A stretch of 64,000 nt of DNA from Diphasiastrum complanatum. Lineage: Eukaryota > Streptophyta > Lycopodiopsida > Lycopodiales > Lycopodiaceae. Positions 1 to 11,505 of this stretch are shown piece after piece. Within the stretch, counting starts at the first letter, position 1; each line of letters starts with the position of its first letter. A program made the translations under genes and the position numbers. Location: assembly GCA_029204225.1 (NCBI GenBank), contig CM055102.1, forward strand, positions 27,502,922 through 27,566,921. Direction: 5' to 3'. Below the pieces are notes generated by a model. That model was not told the DNA's origin and did not search any database. It was given only the letters and a program-made list of their open reading frames with translations.

Positions 1-1240
1 GATGTCAAAGGCATTGGTACTCTACAACTACGAACACTGTCAGGTCGAGCAGAGCTGCCGAGAGCATTGTATGTGCCCTCACTCAGAAAAGATGTGCTAT
101 CTGTCTCCAAGATGGCAGATCTAGACATTCGAGTTTTGTTCGACGGTAACACTTGTCGTATGATCGAGAAGACGACAATCAAGTTGCTGACGGTCGGATG
201 TAGAGAAGGAAACTTCTACCAAGCCAAGATAATCAGCAACTCTGATAGCATATTAAATGCATCAAAAAATGAAGATCAGCTATGGCATAGGAGAATGTAT
301 CATCTGAATATGCGGAGCCTATATGACATGAGCAGAAAGGACATTGTCATAGGTCTCAAGATCTCAAGGCCCGAAATTGGGTTCTGCAAAGCCTGTTAGA
401 AAGGCAAGCAACATCGAAATCCATTCACGCATGAGGAAAGAAGAGCCAAGGAAGTTCTTGAGCTCGTCCACTCTGATGTTTGTGGACCGATGAAGACGGA
501 TTCGCTCGCGGGTTCGAGATACTTTTTGACGTTCATGGATGACCACGATCTACTACTTAAAGAAGAAATCCGAAGTGTTTGATTCCTTCAAGAAGTTTGT
601 GGCATTTGCATAGCGACACACCTTGAAAAAGATACAAATCTTTAGATCTGACAATGAAGGTGAATACAACAGCAAAGAATTTCAAGATTCTGCAAAAAAC
701 AAGGGATCGAACATCAGTTCACTTCTGCATACACACCAGAATACAATCTGTATTAGAAAGAAGAAACAAAACGCTAGTCGAAGGAGCCAGATGCATGATG
801 GCACAAACTCAATTGCCAGGTCAATTCTGGGCTGAGGCAATAGCTGCAGTTGTGCACCTGCAGAACAGATCTACAACGACAGCGCTGAAAAACAAAACAC
901 CATACAAAATGTCGATAGGCAGAAATCCTGATCTGTCGTACGTACGAGTGTTCGGATGTGCAGCATAAAAGCACATTCCAAAAGAAAAAAGAAACAAGTT
1001 CGATGACAAATCTAAACAAACAATCATGGTCGGCTACTCGAACGAAACACATGTGTACAGGCTCTACAACCCAACCACGAAGAAGGTTGTTTTGAGCAGA
1101 GATGTGAAGTTCGATGAGTCCACATTCCCTGGACTGAAAGAAGAAAGAGGCCATGAGATCTTCACACTGTTGTCTATTCAAGAGGGAGATCGAGGACAAA
1201 CATCAAATCAAAATGCAGAGCCACAGACCCCATAGCAGCA
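1..1240 (+). pseudogene. Ty1/copia family A: GAG-pre-integrase and integrase (broken)
   Basis: The frame open from base 1 shows the copia block LYVPSLRKDVLSVSKMAD, then LWHRRMYHLN and GFCKAC, the two halves of the integrase H-H-C-C zinc finger. A TAG at 397-399 follows CKAC directly. The DDE core continues in shifted frames: HSDVCGP about 469-489, FMDD about 532-545, RSDNEGEY about 644-667 and LERRNKTLVEGA from about 750. The acidic triad is therefore still recognisable. C-terminal integrase blocks (VRVFGCAA, then YSNETHVYRLYNP) follow with a stop at 966-968. In the family this enzyme inserts retrotransposon cDNA. At least two frameshifts and two stops make it non-functional. The protease lies outside the window. 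The RNase H ends at 20.2 and 63.4 kb are close relatives of the downstream part of this element. Confidence 0.9.
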
Positions 1241-1440
1241 GGAAGCATAGGATCAACCCACGAACAAGAAACGTTTGAGCAACAACAAAATGAACCTTGA
1301 AGGTCAATGAGACAAAGAAGACCTCCAGACCGCTACTCTGACAATCTTCAATGGAGCGAAGACATGCAGTTTGAAAACTGCAGCTTCACTGAAGAGCCAG
1401 CAACATACCAAGAAGCTATCCAGAGTCCAAAGGGAGAATT

Positions 1441-2735
1441 TTAGAAGCAAGCAATGTCAAAGGAGATCGAGTCGATGAGGCGAAACGAGGCATGGACATT
1501 AGAGCCACTACAAAAACAAAAAAAATAGTTGACTGCAAGTGGGTATACAAGAAAAAGATGAAATCGGATGGCACCATTGGCCGCTACAAAGCAAGGCTTG
1601 CCACGAAGGGCTACACGAAGAAATATGGTGTTGATTATTTCGACACATATTCGCCCATGGTCAAGATGACAAGCATAAGGCTACTCCTTGCATACGCCAC
1701 ACAACACAATCTGGAAATTCACCAGATTGACGTGAAAACAGCCTTTCTCCACAGAGATCTAGAGGAGAAAATTTTCATGAAGTAGCCTGAATGCTATGAA
1801 GATCCCGACAATCGACAATATGTTTGTCGGTTATGCACTCTATGGTCTAAAACAGGCATCACGAGCCTGGTATAAAAAACTTGATGGTCTTCTGAAGTCT
1901 CTAGACTTCAATCCTACTCAACCAGACTGCAATGTCTACATGAAAAAAGTAGGAAAAGATTTTGTGATACTGACCATTTTCGTGGATGATTCACTAATGA
2001 TAGAAAATTCCTTGATGCTGATCAAAGACACGAAGAGTCTAAAAGCTACGAAATCACAGATCTTGGAGAAGCAACGAAATGCCTAAGGCTGGAGATCAGA
2101 AGGAATCGAACAAAGGGGGAAATGCACTTGAGTGGGTCAGAATATGCCAGAAAAGTGCTAAAGCAGTACCACATGATGGACTGCAAAGAGAAAGCTACAC
2201 CAATGATAGCTAGATCCAAGCTCACGAAGCAGGATTGCCCAAAAACGGAAGAGGAAGAACAGAAGATGGCAGGTATACCCTACCAGAACTTAATCGGTAG
2301 TTTGATGTACTTAACAATTTGTATCGGACCCGATCTGGCTTTCTCTATTACGCATTAAGCCAATTCTCTTCAAATCCTGGCATGGCATATTGGCAAATGG
2401 TCAAACGAATCCTACAGTATTTGAAGGGTACCCACAATATGGGATTAACCTACAGAGCTGAAAATGAAAAACAAGGATTTGAGCTGCACCACTACAATGA
2501 TGCAAGCTAGGCGAGCTGCAAAGATGACAACAAGTCCATTACTGGAGGATGTACAATTGTGTGCGGAGCTGCAATCAGCTGGACATGCAAAAAGCAAACC
2601 TTGGTGGCTCAATCCTTTTGCAAAGCTGAATATGTCACAGCTTCAAAGGTCGCGAATGAGGTAGTGTGACTGCAGATGATGTTGGAAGCTATAGGAATTC
2701 CACAAGAAGGGCCAAGCACGATGATGATGATAGGA
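1441..2735 (+). pseudogene. Ty1/copia family A: reverse transcriptase and RNase H (broken)
   Basis: Copia RT blocks appear in order: DCKWVYKKKMKSDGTIGRYKARL-type fingers (about 1528-1600), IDVKTAFLH (about 1725-1752), YGLKQASRAWY (about 1840-1872) and FVDD (about 1978-1989), where the usual catalytic signature is YVDD. The connection and RNase H follow (GSLMYL near 2296; QFSSNPGMAYWQMVKRILQY). In RNase H the DASWA motif is broken by TAG at 2508-2510 in place of the Trp codon, and the reading frame changes several times. The sequence stops resembling copia near 2735, before the polypurine tract, so the 3' end is missing. Very close residue agreement with the minus-strand fragment at 63.4-64.0 kb defines a shared family (A). 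Confidence 0.9.
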
Positions 2736-3078
2736 ATAAGACTTTCATGGGATCAACCAGTTGCATAGATTTCTTTTGTGGAATCCAATATGTGTGCAAT
2801 GGTGAAACTCTCTAGACGAAATAGAGGAACTCTCTAGTGATTGTTTTGAATAATCTGGAACTAGAGGAGTTTGGGGGGATTTGATCTGTGATATATTCAT
2901 GTATATCATGGGAAGTAGTGGTAAAGATTAAATCAAGGTTCACTGATTGGTTTAACAAGTACCATTTTGTTATGGATTGGATCAGAGGCATAAAGTTTTA
3001 ATCTTAACCTTTTGTCCAAAGATGTCTGTATAAGTTAGTCTAATCTTGGTTTGTGCACTAAGATCTAAAGTAGGCTGA
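2736..3078. other. Unassigned spacer
   Basis: There is no coding signal, LTR end, PBS or repeat that I can recognise between the truncated copia fragment and the MULE-like pseudogene. Confidence 0.5.
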
Positions 3079-4650
3079 TTGGTTGAAGAAATTTTGTTAA
3101 TAAGGGTTAGAGGGTTGGAAAACTTGTTATGTGTAATTGACTTAATCAATAATTTTCCAATCAAGAGTAAATTGAGAAAGCTAGTAGAACAAATTGATAT
3201 TGTCACTACAATGAAAGAATTACCTTCAAGATATGACGATGATTGCATTTTTGAGTTACCTCCTATTGATGAGCGTCAAAGTTCATTGTCAGGTATGGAA
3301 CAAAGTGTCGATGGCCATCATTGGGTGAGATATGAATGGAGATGTTCCCATATCATCTTGTGGCGGTTCATTATCATGTGAAAATATTCTATGTGGTTAT
3401 TAGAAAATAGCAAGAGAAGCAAATATCATGCAATGGAGAGGTAGACTATATGTTCAATGTACGTCAGAAAAAGTTGAGAAAATACATGGTGGATTTTGTT
3501 GTCTTCATTGTGGTGAGAAACATATCTTTGTTCAAAGCTGCAATACAAAAACATACTATGTTCATCCCGTTGACATTAGGTACACACGGCTAGTGATACA
3601 CGTCGGAAATCACTTTCACAAAGTTGTTAATGGCCCTTCTTCTCAAAGAAGTGCAGTGTGAGGAGTCTAATTCAAGAGCAGATTGAGAAAATACCTGGAG
3701 TTGGCCAAAAAAATAAAAATAGAGAGGGAAGTGGCTCATGAGATCATAATGAAGAGCCTGATACGTGATGACCCTTCTCAAATTGAAATCTTATCGGCAG
3801 AAAAGTTTGAAGACTTGTTGGACCAATTACAACCACTTACTAATCAAATGAGGTACTATCTTAAAATGATGTTGAAAGTTTTTAATTAAGACTTAAGAGT
3901 TTGTTTTTGTGTTGACTATGTTTTATCAATAAATTGTTCAATTGATGTCTTGTTTTGTTGTAGACTCAAGAAATGGATAGACGAATACAAGATGGACAAT
4001 CATCCAAAATCATATTCTATCGCTTCCATTCTTGGTTTGAAAGAAAAATGTCAGTACGATTATTTTCATGGATCTCTTTCTCCTAAACAAGTTGTGGATG
4101 GCTCAAGTGATACATGTTTCGTGTTCAAGATGTCCACAATTGGTCATGCATTTGGTGTGGATCTTTTAAAATGTATGCAAAAAGGAAGTGATTTGGAGCA
4201 TTCTAGGATATGTTTTAATCATGTGCACAGAGTGCGAGATTGGAGTACCATGGCTACTCATGTTTATGATCCTAGGTGATTTATCTATGATGTTTCATGT
4301 GTGTTTGATTATGGATTCTTGAGCATGATCTTAATTGGAAGTTATTTTGTCAGTGTGCAGAGCTTGCAAACAATAGATGAGTGTGAGATGAAAGTTGAAG
4401 ATGCAACGACTCAAACAAAAATTTGGGAGAATTTGGATGAGGTGATGAGGAGACATGGGTTGGATAGGATGCAACTTAAAGGATTTATGGTAGATGAGGC
4501 AAGGGCCAATTGGAATGTTGTTAAAAAAAGTATATGGGGATGGGAAAACCATGAACATGGAAGGTCGGGAGCACATATCCTTGTGTGAATCTTGGCATTT
4601 GGCAGAAAATGTGATAGCTAATACAAAATACAACGTTGTGAGAAGTTTTT
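3079..4650 (+). pseudogene. MULE-like DDE transposase relative with introns (broken)
   Basis: Fragments resemble a plant transposase-like family whose core contains GFMxDxAxANWN. Here the motif reads KGFMVDEARANWNVV (about 4474-4520), preceded by HVYDP and TKIWENLDEVMRRHG, and followed in another frame by KVYGDGKTMNMEGRE. Two introns restore the frame exactly when removed: 3871-3963 (GT..AG, 93 bp), joining LKM to LKKWIDEYKMD, and 4276-4353 (GT..AG, 78 bp), joining VYDP to VQSLQTIDECEMK. Upstream pieces (DGHHWVRYEW; VHYHVKIFYVVIRK; MQWRGRLYVQC) need frameshifts, and a stop interrupts the part near 3660. It is a decayed copy. Assignment to the MULE/DDE group comes from memory of the family, and a domesticated host gene is an alternative. 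Confidence 0.6.
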
Positions 4651-4954
4651 CATTATGGGGTTGCATATGCTACACAGATTCCTGCTCTTGGGGCATGGTT
4701 GTCATAGTGGCATGTGAGATACTCTCACTGGGGGTGAAACACGAAATTAATGAGTTTTCTTTAATTAACAATGCAATGAAACAAGAGTTATTGCTAGTTC
4801 ACATGCTTAATAAATATAATCTTTTTTGTTTGCATGGTTCATAGATGATTGATAGTAATGAGATGGCAATGATGCCTACTGTGAATTTATCAGAATCAAA
4901 GCACGGGAGCACGGTTAGATGCCGAGGCATATCGATCCTATATCGTTTGACCGT

Positions 4955-5198
4955 CCAATTTTGGATGATCTGTAGAATTCATACTGAAAGCTGTTTCCAA
5001 CTTTTCAAACACTACTAGCAAAAAAAATTTCAGTGAATTTAGGGTCACGATCACTGACAATATCGCAAGGCAGCCTGTATAGTCGAAAAAGCTTCTCAGC
5101 AAGAAGTTGAGCTAGTTCTGAAGCTTTAACCATAGTTTTAGTTGAGATAAATTGAGCAAACTTCGTAAGTCTGTCAACAATGAGCCGAATAGAATCAT
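4955..5198 (-). pseudogene. Ty3/gypsy integrase core fragment
   Basis: Read on the minus strand this encodes LIVDRLTKFAQFISTK, KASELAQLLAEKLFRLYRLP and CDIVSDRDPKFTEIFF. These are the first and second Asp blocks of the gypsy integrase catalytic core (VDRLTK and SDRDPKF). A stop follows FASSV. The fragment is cut at 5198, where the left LTR of the next element begins, so that element appears to have inserted into this older gypsy copy. No RT or protease belonging to this fragment is visible to its left. Confidence 0.85.
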
Positions 5199-5999
5199 TG
5201 TTGGATGTATTTCTACTCCACTACAGTGGCTAGGTCTAATGGATGATTCGGGTCGTAGTATAGTGGTAGACCGGTCGTCAACTTCCTAATACCTACAAAG
5301 CTTAGTACCAAGGCTTCCTAGATAGTGCTCGAAATGAAAACTAAGGTTCGGCTTTCCCAACTAGCCAATACCTACTAAAGAACACAAACCCTTGCTAATG
5401 CTTACCCAACTAGCAAAGGTGCCTAATCTAAATCCTACCTAACACCCAAAGGGAGGTAAAATATTGATTGCGGCTAAAACTAAACAATGAAGCAATAAAA
5501 AACATGACACAATTAAAATCGATGAAAAGGAAGCAAGAGGAGGCCCGAGCACCTTCCCTCAAGCTAGGCACCTTCCCAAAGGGAACACAATGAAATCACA
5601 AGATAATACAAGAGTTTGTCATAATCACAAAGTGTTATTTACAAGGGAAATGCCTCTTCTTATAGCAAGAAGGGCCTTCCATAAGCTTCCACTAACTTAT
5701 GGGATTAGTTTCTAAACTTGCCATTCTTAGGCTTCTCAATTTCTAACTTAGAACTTAGAACTTTAAAATCTCTAAATTTGAGTCTCTAACTTTAAAACTT
5801 AAGATAACTTAGAATCTTTTATTTCTAAGCTTAAGTTTCTTGAGTTCTAATTTTAAGTTTAAGTTCTATTTATTTAAGCTTCTACCCATGGACTTACAAA
5901 ACACATAGTAGAAGTTCATTAACATTTACTCATACGTGGACTTATAATACACGTTCCATGGAGTTTTATTTCTTTTTATTTTTCACTGTGTTTCTAACA
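5199..5999 (-). repeat. LTR, complete left copy (3' LTR of the minus-strand element)
   Basis: On the plus strand this begins TGTTGGATG and ends TTTCTAACA, a short inverted terminus TGTTRG/CYAACA, 801 bp. About 490 bp match the copy at 9878-10366 closely, for example CCTAACACCCAAAGGGAGG and GAGGCCCGAGCACCTTCCC in both. The remaining part, rich in CTTAAG- and TTCTAA-like words, has no counterpart on the right. Confidence 0.85.
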
Positions 6000-6013
6000 T
6001 TATCCCCCTACTC
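6000..6013 (-). other. Polypurine tract of the gypsy element
   Basis: The minus strand reads AGTAGGGGGATAA immediately before the LTR start TGTTAGAAAC. This is the expected position and composition for the plus-strand primer of reverse transcription. Confidence 0.7.
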
Positions 6014-6700
6014 ATTGGATTGGTGGTCCCACATCAATCGAAGCTTTTTCAACCCGGATTTGTTGGGCTTCATGGAGGCGAGATTGTTTTTGGCGGTTTT
6101 GATAGATCTTCTTGCCGATTCCTTCCATCATTTGCCAGCGCAAATTTGTTAAGGAATACCGGAACATACCCTGCAGAAAGTCATGGGTTTTCCATAGCTC
6201 GACCATATCAACATGGAGAGCCGAAGTTAGAGCTGCCATGTAATAAAGTCGCATGTCAATGGGGTTAGAAGCGGAAGAGTGAAAGAGATGTTGGGAGGAA
6301 GTACCACCAATGTCTTGCGGGTTGGTTGGTGGAGGAGCTTTCGACACGTGAGCTTGGCCTTGAAATGTCAACCCCTGATTTGTTGTTGGAGGCCCTTGAA
6401 AACCTGGCCCATCTCACCACCATCTGATCCATCGTAGTGATCCCCTGATTGGTGAGATTGGACATGCTCCGCATGGACAGAAGGTGCCGATTGAGAGGCC
6501 ACCTTTAACTTTTCTTCTAGGGTGGCAACATATTGGTTTAGGGCCTCGACAGAGGTAGTATGTGATTGTACGATATAGTTTGGTATAAGGGTTTTCAACC
6601 ACAACCTTGGCAACTAGTTCCACTTTGGATGAATGTTGCGGGAAAGCTTTGAGGGAAAGTGCCTCCATGAGGATCTGAATGTCAGAAATGTCCAAATCTT
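6014..6700 (-). pseudogene. Unassigned 3' coding region of the gypsy element
   Basis: Overlapping minus-strand frames encode a low-similarity region: a helical segment with VEALNQYVATLEEKLKVAS (about 6500-6560), then a Pro/His/Ser-rich part and a tail with MRLYYMAALTSALHVDMVEL. It follows the protease, where RT would sit in an autonomous element, but shows no RT, RNase H or integrase motif. Frames shift at least twice. The heptad-like segment could be a coiled coil. Function is not recognised. Confidence 0.4.
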
Positions 6701-6949
6701 ATGGGCAATTTTGAATTCGCAAGACATTTTCATCATCTACGAATAAATCATTTGATTCATCAGTAAGTAGCCATGCAACGTTTAACAATTCATCATTGTG
6801 TGGAAGAATATCAATAAAATTGATATTAATGACAAGTATGTCTAGATTAGAGGTTGTTCATTATCGTCTAGGGGAGTATAAGTGCAATCAGCCTGATTCT
6901 GAGCACAATAATCAACATTCACACAATCAATCGTGGCCAAATTGTAGTT

Positions 6950-7386
6950 CTAGTTTATGATATCAGTAGATTCAACATAATGACCTTTCTCTTGGGTGGA
7001 CTGGTATGGCTCAAACATAGAATTGGTAGTATATGCCAGTTGTGAATGACCTTTGCATGGTCGACCAAGCAGTAACTCATAGGAATAGGCGTTGCTAGGA
7101 ATATCAAGTATGACTAGGTCTATGGTGTATTTCAAGCCTCCTGATTTGATTAAAATTTGTGGGAGGAATCTTGTAGGTCGACCACATTTTGATCAGCCAT
7201 CTTGAGGTGACAAGTGGGTTTGGTGAGTTTGTCTTCCAGGTCCCATTCCAACATGAGGGATGTAGAGATGATATTGACACCTGAGCCACCATCTAACATA
7301 GCTAATACTTCTCGGGATTGACAATGAATAGCTGGAATCTTGATATTCTCCCATTCACTGAGCAGATTGCTTAGGTGTAATGGCAT
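6950..7386 (-). pseudogene. Retropepsin-like aspartic protease of the gypsy element
   Basis: The minus strand encodes IPAIHCQSREVLAMLDGGSGVNIIS (about 7270-7345). DGGSG occupies the place of the retropepsin D-[ST]-G active-site loop, a form seen in plant gypsy proteases. In another frame IDLVILDIPSNAYSYELLLGRP (about 7065-7130) matches the conserved C-terminal LLGRPWL block. The enzyme would cleave Gag precursors. A frameshift between the two blocks makes this copy defective. The 22.4-23.0 kb element has the same two blocks in the same order. Confidence 0.8.
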
Positions 7387-7483
7387 TTCAGGTAGCTCGT
7401 TAGAGATGGTGGTTTTGGGGGGTTGGAGTTGCTATTGCCATTGACCTGCATGTTTCCATAAAGCATGGAAGGGAAGGGTGACA

Positions 7484-8077
7484 TTAGTTGTAACAGATCG
7501 TCCCATACTTCAGTGCCTTCAAGGGTTTTATTCTCGAAAGACATGCGAGGAGCTTTATGGGAGGGGAAGAGTGTTGGTATGCATTTTGAATCTGTTGACG
7601 ATATTTGTGATGCACCCTAATTTCTTCTGATGGTTGAGGATACACAATGGGCATAAACCCTTCACTCGGAGGTATGGTGTGCTGCTGAGTTTTGCTAGGT
7701 GCAATGGTAGGGATTTGGCATTGTGTTTGTGCATAAGTCAAGACCCAGACTGGCAAAGTTTTGATTGGCAAAGTTTCTACTTGCATGGAGCAAACAGGAG
7801 TGGTTGGTTTAGATTGGGAAGGGCAATCCTTCCCATGGTGTTCAATGCCACAATTTTCACAAGCTGGTGGAAAACGAAGTCTGTCTGGGCAGCGAATACT
7901 AGGATGTTTACCTGCACAAATAAAACATTCACGTATTGCAGAAAATTGTTGCGTTACAAACACAGCTTGATTAGGATCATAGGTTGGGGCATTTGGATCA
8001 ACCACTTGAGCATTATGATCATACAAATAATATACGACTGTCTCAGAGGAGTATCCTGGTTGAGTAGTGTCTTCCAC
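7484..8077 (-). pseudogene. Gag nucleocapsid region with two zinc knuckles
   Basis: A minus-strand frame of 197 codons contains CFICAGKHPSIRCP and CENCGIEHHGKDCP. Both have spacing C-X2-C-X3-H-X4-C, one residue shorter than the standard retroviral CCHC knuckle (X4 before His). A Pro/Gln/Thr-rich linker follows. Such knuckles bind element RNA during packaging. The first Met shown is probably internal, because gag begins near 9050 in a different frame. Confidence 0.8.
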
Positions 8078-8188
8078 ATAATAAGTTGTTGGATTGACAA
8101 AATTTGGATCAATAAAATGGACAGCTTGTTGTGGAGCGGGTTGATTAACGACGAACTATTGATGTGGTTGATACTGATTGGGTGCAGT

Positions 8189-9050
8189 TCATCGTAGTTG
8201 GTATACTCTTGGTTGCGGCATGGGTTGTTGTGGATTGTAAGAGCGGTATTGTCGATATATGGGTTTGGATGCTATCGAATAATGGTGTTTCAGTTGGGGG
8301 CACTCATTGGCAATGTGATTTTGCGAACGGATAGAACACCAGGTATTTTCTCTTGCTGGAAATGATTTGTCAATAATATTTTTCATAGCGGTCTGAAAAT
8401 CAGTAGTAAGTTTTTCCATGTGCATTTGTTGAGCTTTCTGCTAGGTCTCCATTTAATGTAGGATGTCGAAAGATTGGGCAGTATTCTCAAGTTTGGAGTT
8501 GGGAAGACGTTCGAGATGCTTGGCTTTCTTTTCACAATTATCAAAGTCCTCATCGGGGAGCGGTGTCTTGTTCGAATGGCATCAGTCATTACATCCTTAA
8601 GTTGATCATAAAGATCAACTGGTTTTAGTTCGCGGCGGATACTTTTAGGGAGTCCAACCAAACAATTTGATAGCCATATGTTCAATGATATTGTCATCGA
8701 CACATTCTACCTTGAGACATTTGAAACGCTCAATGTAGCTTCTTACGGACTCTTCACGACGCATCTTGATGTAGGTGATTTGGATGAACGGACTTTGAGT
8801 CAGTTTAGAAGGTTTAAAATGCTTGATAAGAGCATCTTTGAGGGTATTCCAAGACACAAAATCAGGAGCTTGTAGGTTGAGATACCACTCTTTGGCAGCT
8901 CCATAGAGCACCATAGAAAATAATTTGAGTTTTTCATTTTCAAAGGTGTCTCCATATAAGCGACATGCATTACCAAAGTCTTGAAGAAATCTGACTAGGT
9001 CAGATTTTCTATCGTACTTTGGTGCATCAATACACGAAATTCTTCATTCC
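8189..9050 (-). pseudogene. Gypsy Gag (retrotransposon gag domain)
   Basis: From about 9030 downward the minus strand encodes KYDRKSDLVRFLQDFGNACR, KLKLFSMVLYGAAKEWYLNL, TLKDALIKHF and ESVRSYIERFKCL, the helical core of plant Ty3/gypsy Gag (the capsid-like protein that packages element RNA). Frames shift near 8645 (SIRRELKPVDLYDQL continues in another frame) and again near 8425, where a knuckle CSIRSQNHIANECP appears with its second Cys changed to Arg. The domain order agrees with the Gag remnants at 24 and 57 kb. Confidence 0.85.
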
Positions 9051-9860
9051 AGGCATGAAGGATTGAGATTGGAAGATTCAGCAAAGTCTCTTGACATGAT
9101 GCAAGGTTAAGAATAGAAGATCGGTACAAGTATATAGGACAATATTGTACTTTGGCCAAAAAGGTAGTTTTCTTGCAAAATAGTGATTTTGGACAAGAAA
9201 ATGGACTTTTTTTGGAGTAACAGAACTTGCCAAACTGGCTAATGAATCAAAATACAGTACTTGCAAATTCTGATAGAGAATTTTCACTGTTAAAATACTT
9301 ATTTTTTGTATTTTTTTAAAATTTTGTAAAGGATGAAATTCGCAAAGTGTGTATAGGAAAGTTTCAGACTATGGTCCAGTTTGTAGTATGGTTGGCAAAT
9401 TTTGAAACTTATTTTTATTGAAAGACAAGGTCAATAGTATTTTTTTGACTAGAAAATAGGCTAAATCTCTGAGATAGAATTCGTAGAGCTGCTAAAGGAC
9501 TGATCTTTCATAGATCTAGCCTCAGTAGAACTAGGGAATTTTAATACAAAGATTTGGTTGGAAACCAGAGGATGTTGACAGTAAGACAAATTGATTTCTA
9601 GAAATCTGAGCAGGGTCAGAATTTGCAAAGGTGATAGGATAAAATATAAGATTCTGTCACTTGGGTCACTTATTTCAGATAAAATGCCCAAGTTGATACT
9701 TTTGTTGCTTCCCCCGGCTTTTGCTCAACAGCTCGTATAGCACCTGGAGAGAAGACGTGTGCTGTAGTGTGAATAAGAAAAGTAGGCAAGCATACACACA
9801 AGCACGTTAGGAATGCGAAAAGGTAAAAAACAAAGAAAACTTTGTAGAAAAAACTTAAAA

Positions 9861-9876
9861 AGCGGCAACGACGCCA
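9861..9876 (-). other. Primer-binding site, tRNA-Asp-like
   Basis: Directly inside the right LTR, with a one-base spacer, the minus strand reads TGGCGTCGTTGCCGCT. It resembles the plant gypsy PBS TGGCGCCGTTGCCG complementary to the tRNA-Asp 3' end, with a C-to-T change. This fixes the element orientation as minus. Confidence 0.7.
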
Positions 9877-9877
9877 A

Positions 9878-10366
9878 TGTTGGATGTATTTCTACTCCAC
9901 TACAATGGCTTTTGGATGATTTGGGCCATAGTATAGTAGTAGACCAGTCGTCCACTTCCTAAGATCTACAAAGCCTACAATAAAGATAAAGATGCACAAA
10001 AGTTTCCAACTAGTGCTCGGAATTAAAACTAAGGTTCTAGACTAAGGCTTTCCCAGCTAGCCAATACCTACTAAAGAACATAAACCCTTGCTAGGGCTTA
10101 CCCAACTAGTAAAGGTGCCTAATCTAAATCCTACCTAACACCCAAAGGGAGGTAAAATATTGATTGTGGCTAAAACTAAGCAGTGAAGCAATAAAAAGCA
10201 TGCCACAATTAAAACCGATGAAAAGGAGACAAGAGGAGGCCCGAGCACCTTCCCTCAAGCTATGCACCTTCCCAAATGGAACACAATAAAATCACAAGAT
10301 AATAACAAGAGCAATTTGTCATAATCACAAAGTGTTATTTACAAGGGAAATGTCTCTCTTATGAAG
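9878..10366 (-). repeat. LTR, truncated right copy (5' LTR of the minus-strand element)
   Basis: Begins TGTTGGATGTATTTC and matches the left LTR for about 490 bp, with scattered substitutions and a few small indels. Similarity stops at GGGAAATGTCTCTCTTA near 10366, and unrelated sequence follows. Confidence 0.85.
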
Positions 10367-11433
10367 AAACATTTTATTTCTAATGCCGAAGCTTTGCTAG
10401 CTTTCAATTTTGAACCTTTGACAAAAGACGACACGACATCAGAAGTGTTTTAGATCGTGGCTAATTTGCCACTCTTATAATTCGAGAATTAGTTCTAGAT
10501 GTTAAATCTTTCTAATCTGTAAGTTACAAGAACGCGACACGAAATTGTTCACGAACTATATACTTTCTGATTGATGCACATTACAGTAAGTCAAATGCTA
10601 GTAAGCAAGACAATTGTTAGAAGACGAATTATACAGAATACCAATCCGCCTGCGTGCGAGATAGTTTTATGTAATAGGATCTGTAGATCCAAAGTTCGCT
10701 AGTAAGCGAGACTCGAATTCGTGAGAGAACTGTATTTCTCTCACGCCAACGCACTGCGTGGATCTGCATGCAATGCTTGAAGAATCAAAAAAATCAATAG
10801 ATGATTTTGTAGCTGTTGTGCACATTATTAATCTAGATGATTGGATGATCTTATATGTAAATTTGTCTGATATTATTCGTGTGTCTGATTCACTTGTTCA
10901 TTCTAATTCCGCATCTTGGTTTTCTATTGTTGAATGCTACATTATTCTATTAACGTAGATCAGTTGTATCTGACTACTCTCTAAAGGATTGTAGGAGTGA
11001 CATAGCCGGCAGTGACCAGCGATCACATCTGAATTCTTGAAGAACTGATCTCATTCGCGATCCTTTTGCTTCGTGATTCGCTTTATGATCTCACCTAGAT
11101 TTCCTATCTCGTCTCGTCTTGTCTCGTTCCAGAGCTTGATTGATTTTGTCGCGAATTAATTCGCTTCGTTTTGTTATGTTTCGTGATATGTGCTTCCAGC
11201 ATGAATCAATGTCAGTGCAAGTTTTGCTTCGCTTCGTTTTATTTCGTTTTCTTCATGAAGTCATCTTGTTTCGTTTGGTTGTGTTATAGAGCCTGATTGA
11301 TCCAACTCGAACATAAATAATTCGAGTGTCACAAAAAATTTCGCAAATCGTTCATGATTTAATTCTGTCAGTTTGTCTCCAGAGTTGTTTTGGCTAGAAT
11401 TTGTGCATTTTTCTGCACATTCATTCTCATCAA
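10367..11433 (+). repeat. Probable copia LTR and flank, not delimited
   Basis: No convincing gene is present. The stretch ends at a plus-strand copia PBS (11434), so its right part should be a 5' LTR. It is rich in TTCGTTTCG- and TCTCGTCTCG-like words near 11100-11280, resembling transcribed LTR sequence. I could not place the left end, and no second copy of this LTR is seen. One 66-codon ORF (10758-10958) has no recognised domain. Confidence 0.45.
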
Positions 11434-11446
11434 CGGTATCAGAGCC
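11434..11446 (+). other. Copia primer-binding site (initiator tRNA-Met type)
   Basis: CGGTATCAGAGCC matches the plant copia PBS TGGTATCAGAGC except for the first base. It lies about 70 bp upstream of the gag-like frame, as expected. Confidence 0.75.
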
Positions 11447-11505
11447 TTCTAGCATGGAAAGTTAAGACATCATTGATACTAAAGGGTGAAGTTTTATTCC
11501 CCTAG

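Larger units (their letters stand above)
5199..10366 (-). mobile_element. Gypsy-type element with gag and protease only (TR-GAG-like)
   Basis: Two direct copies of an LTR starting TGTTGGATGTATTTC lie at 5199 and 9878. The minus-strand order is 5' LTR (right copy), PBS, gag, zinc knuckles, aspartic protease, an unassigned region, polypurine tract and 3' LTR (left copy). The internal part is about 3.9 kb. I find no RT, RNase H or integrase motif in it on either strand, so it is either a non-autonomous TR-GAG-like element or an internally deleted copy. It lies in a broken gypsy integrase on its left. The right LTR is truncated, so target-site duplication cannot be tested. Confidence 0.8.

Noticed and set aside
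774-1199. 141-codon minus-strand ORF
   Set aside because: It lies antisense to the recognisable copia integrase on the plus strand and has no domain.
7634-8197. 187-codon plus-strand ORF
   Set aside because: It is antisense to the gypsy nucleocapsid region with zinc knuckles. The composition is that of a shadow frame.
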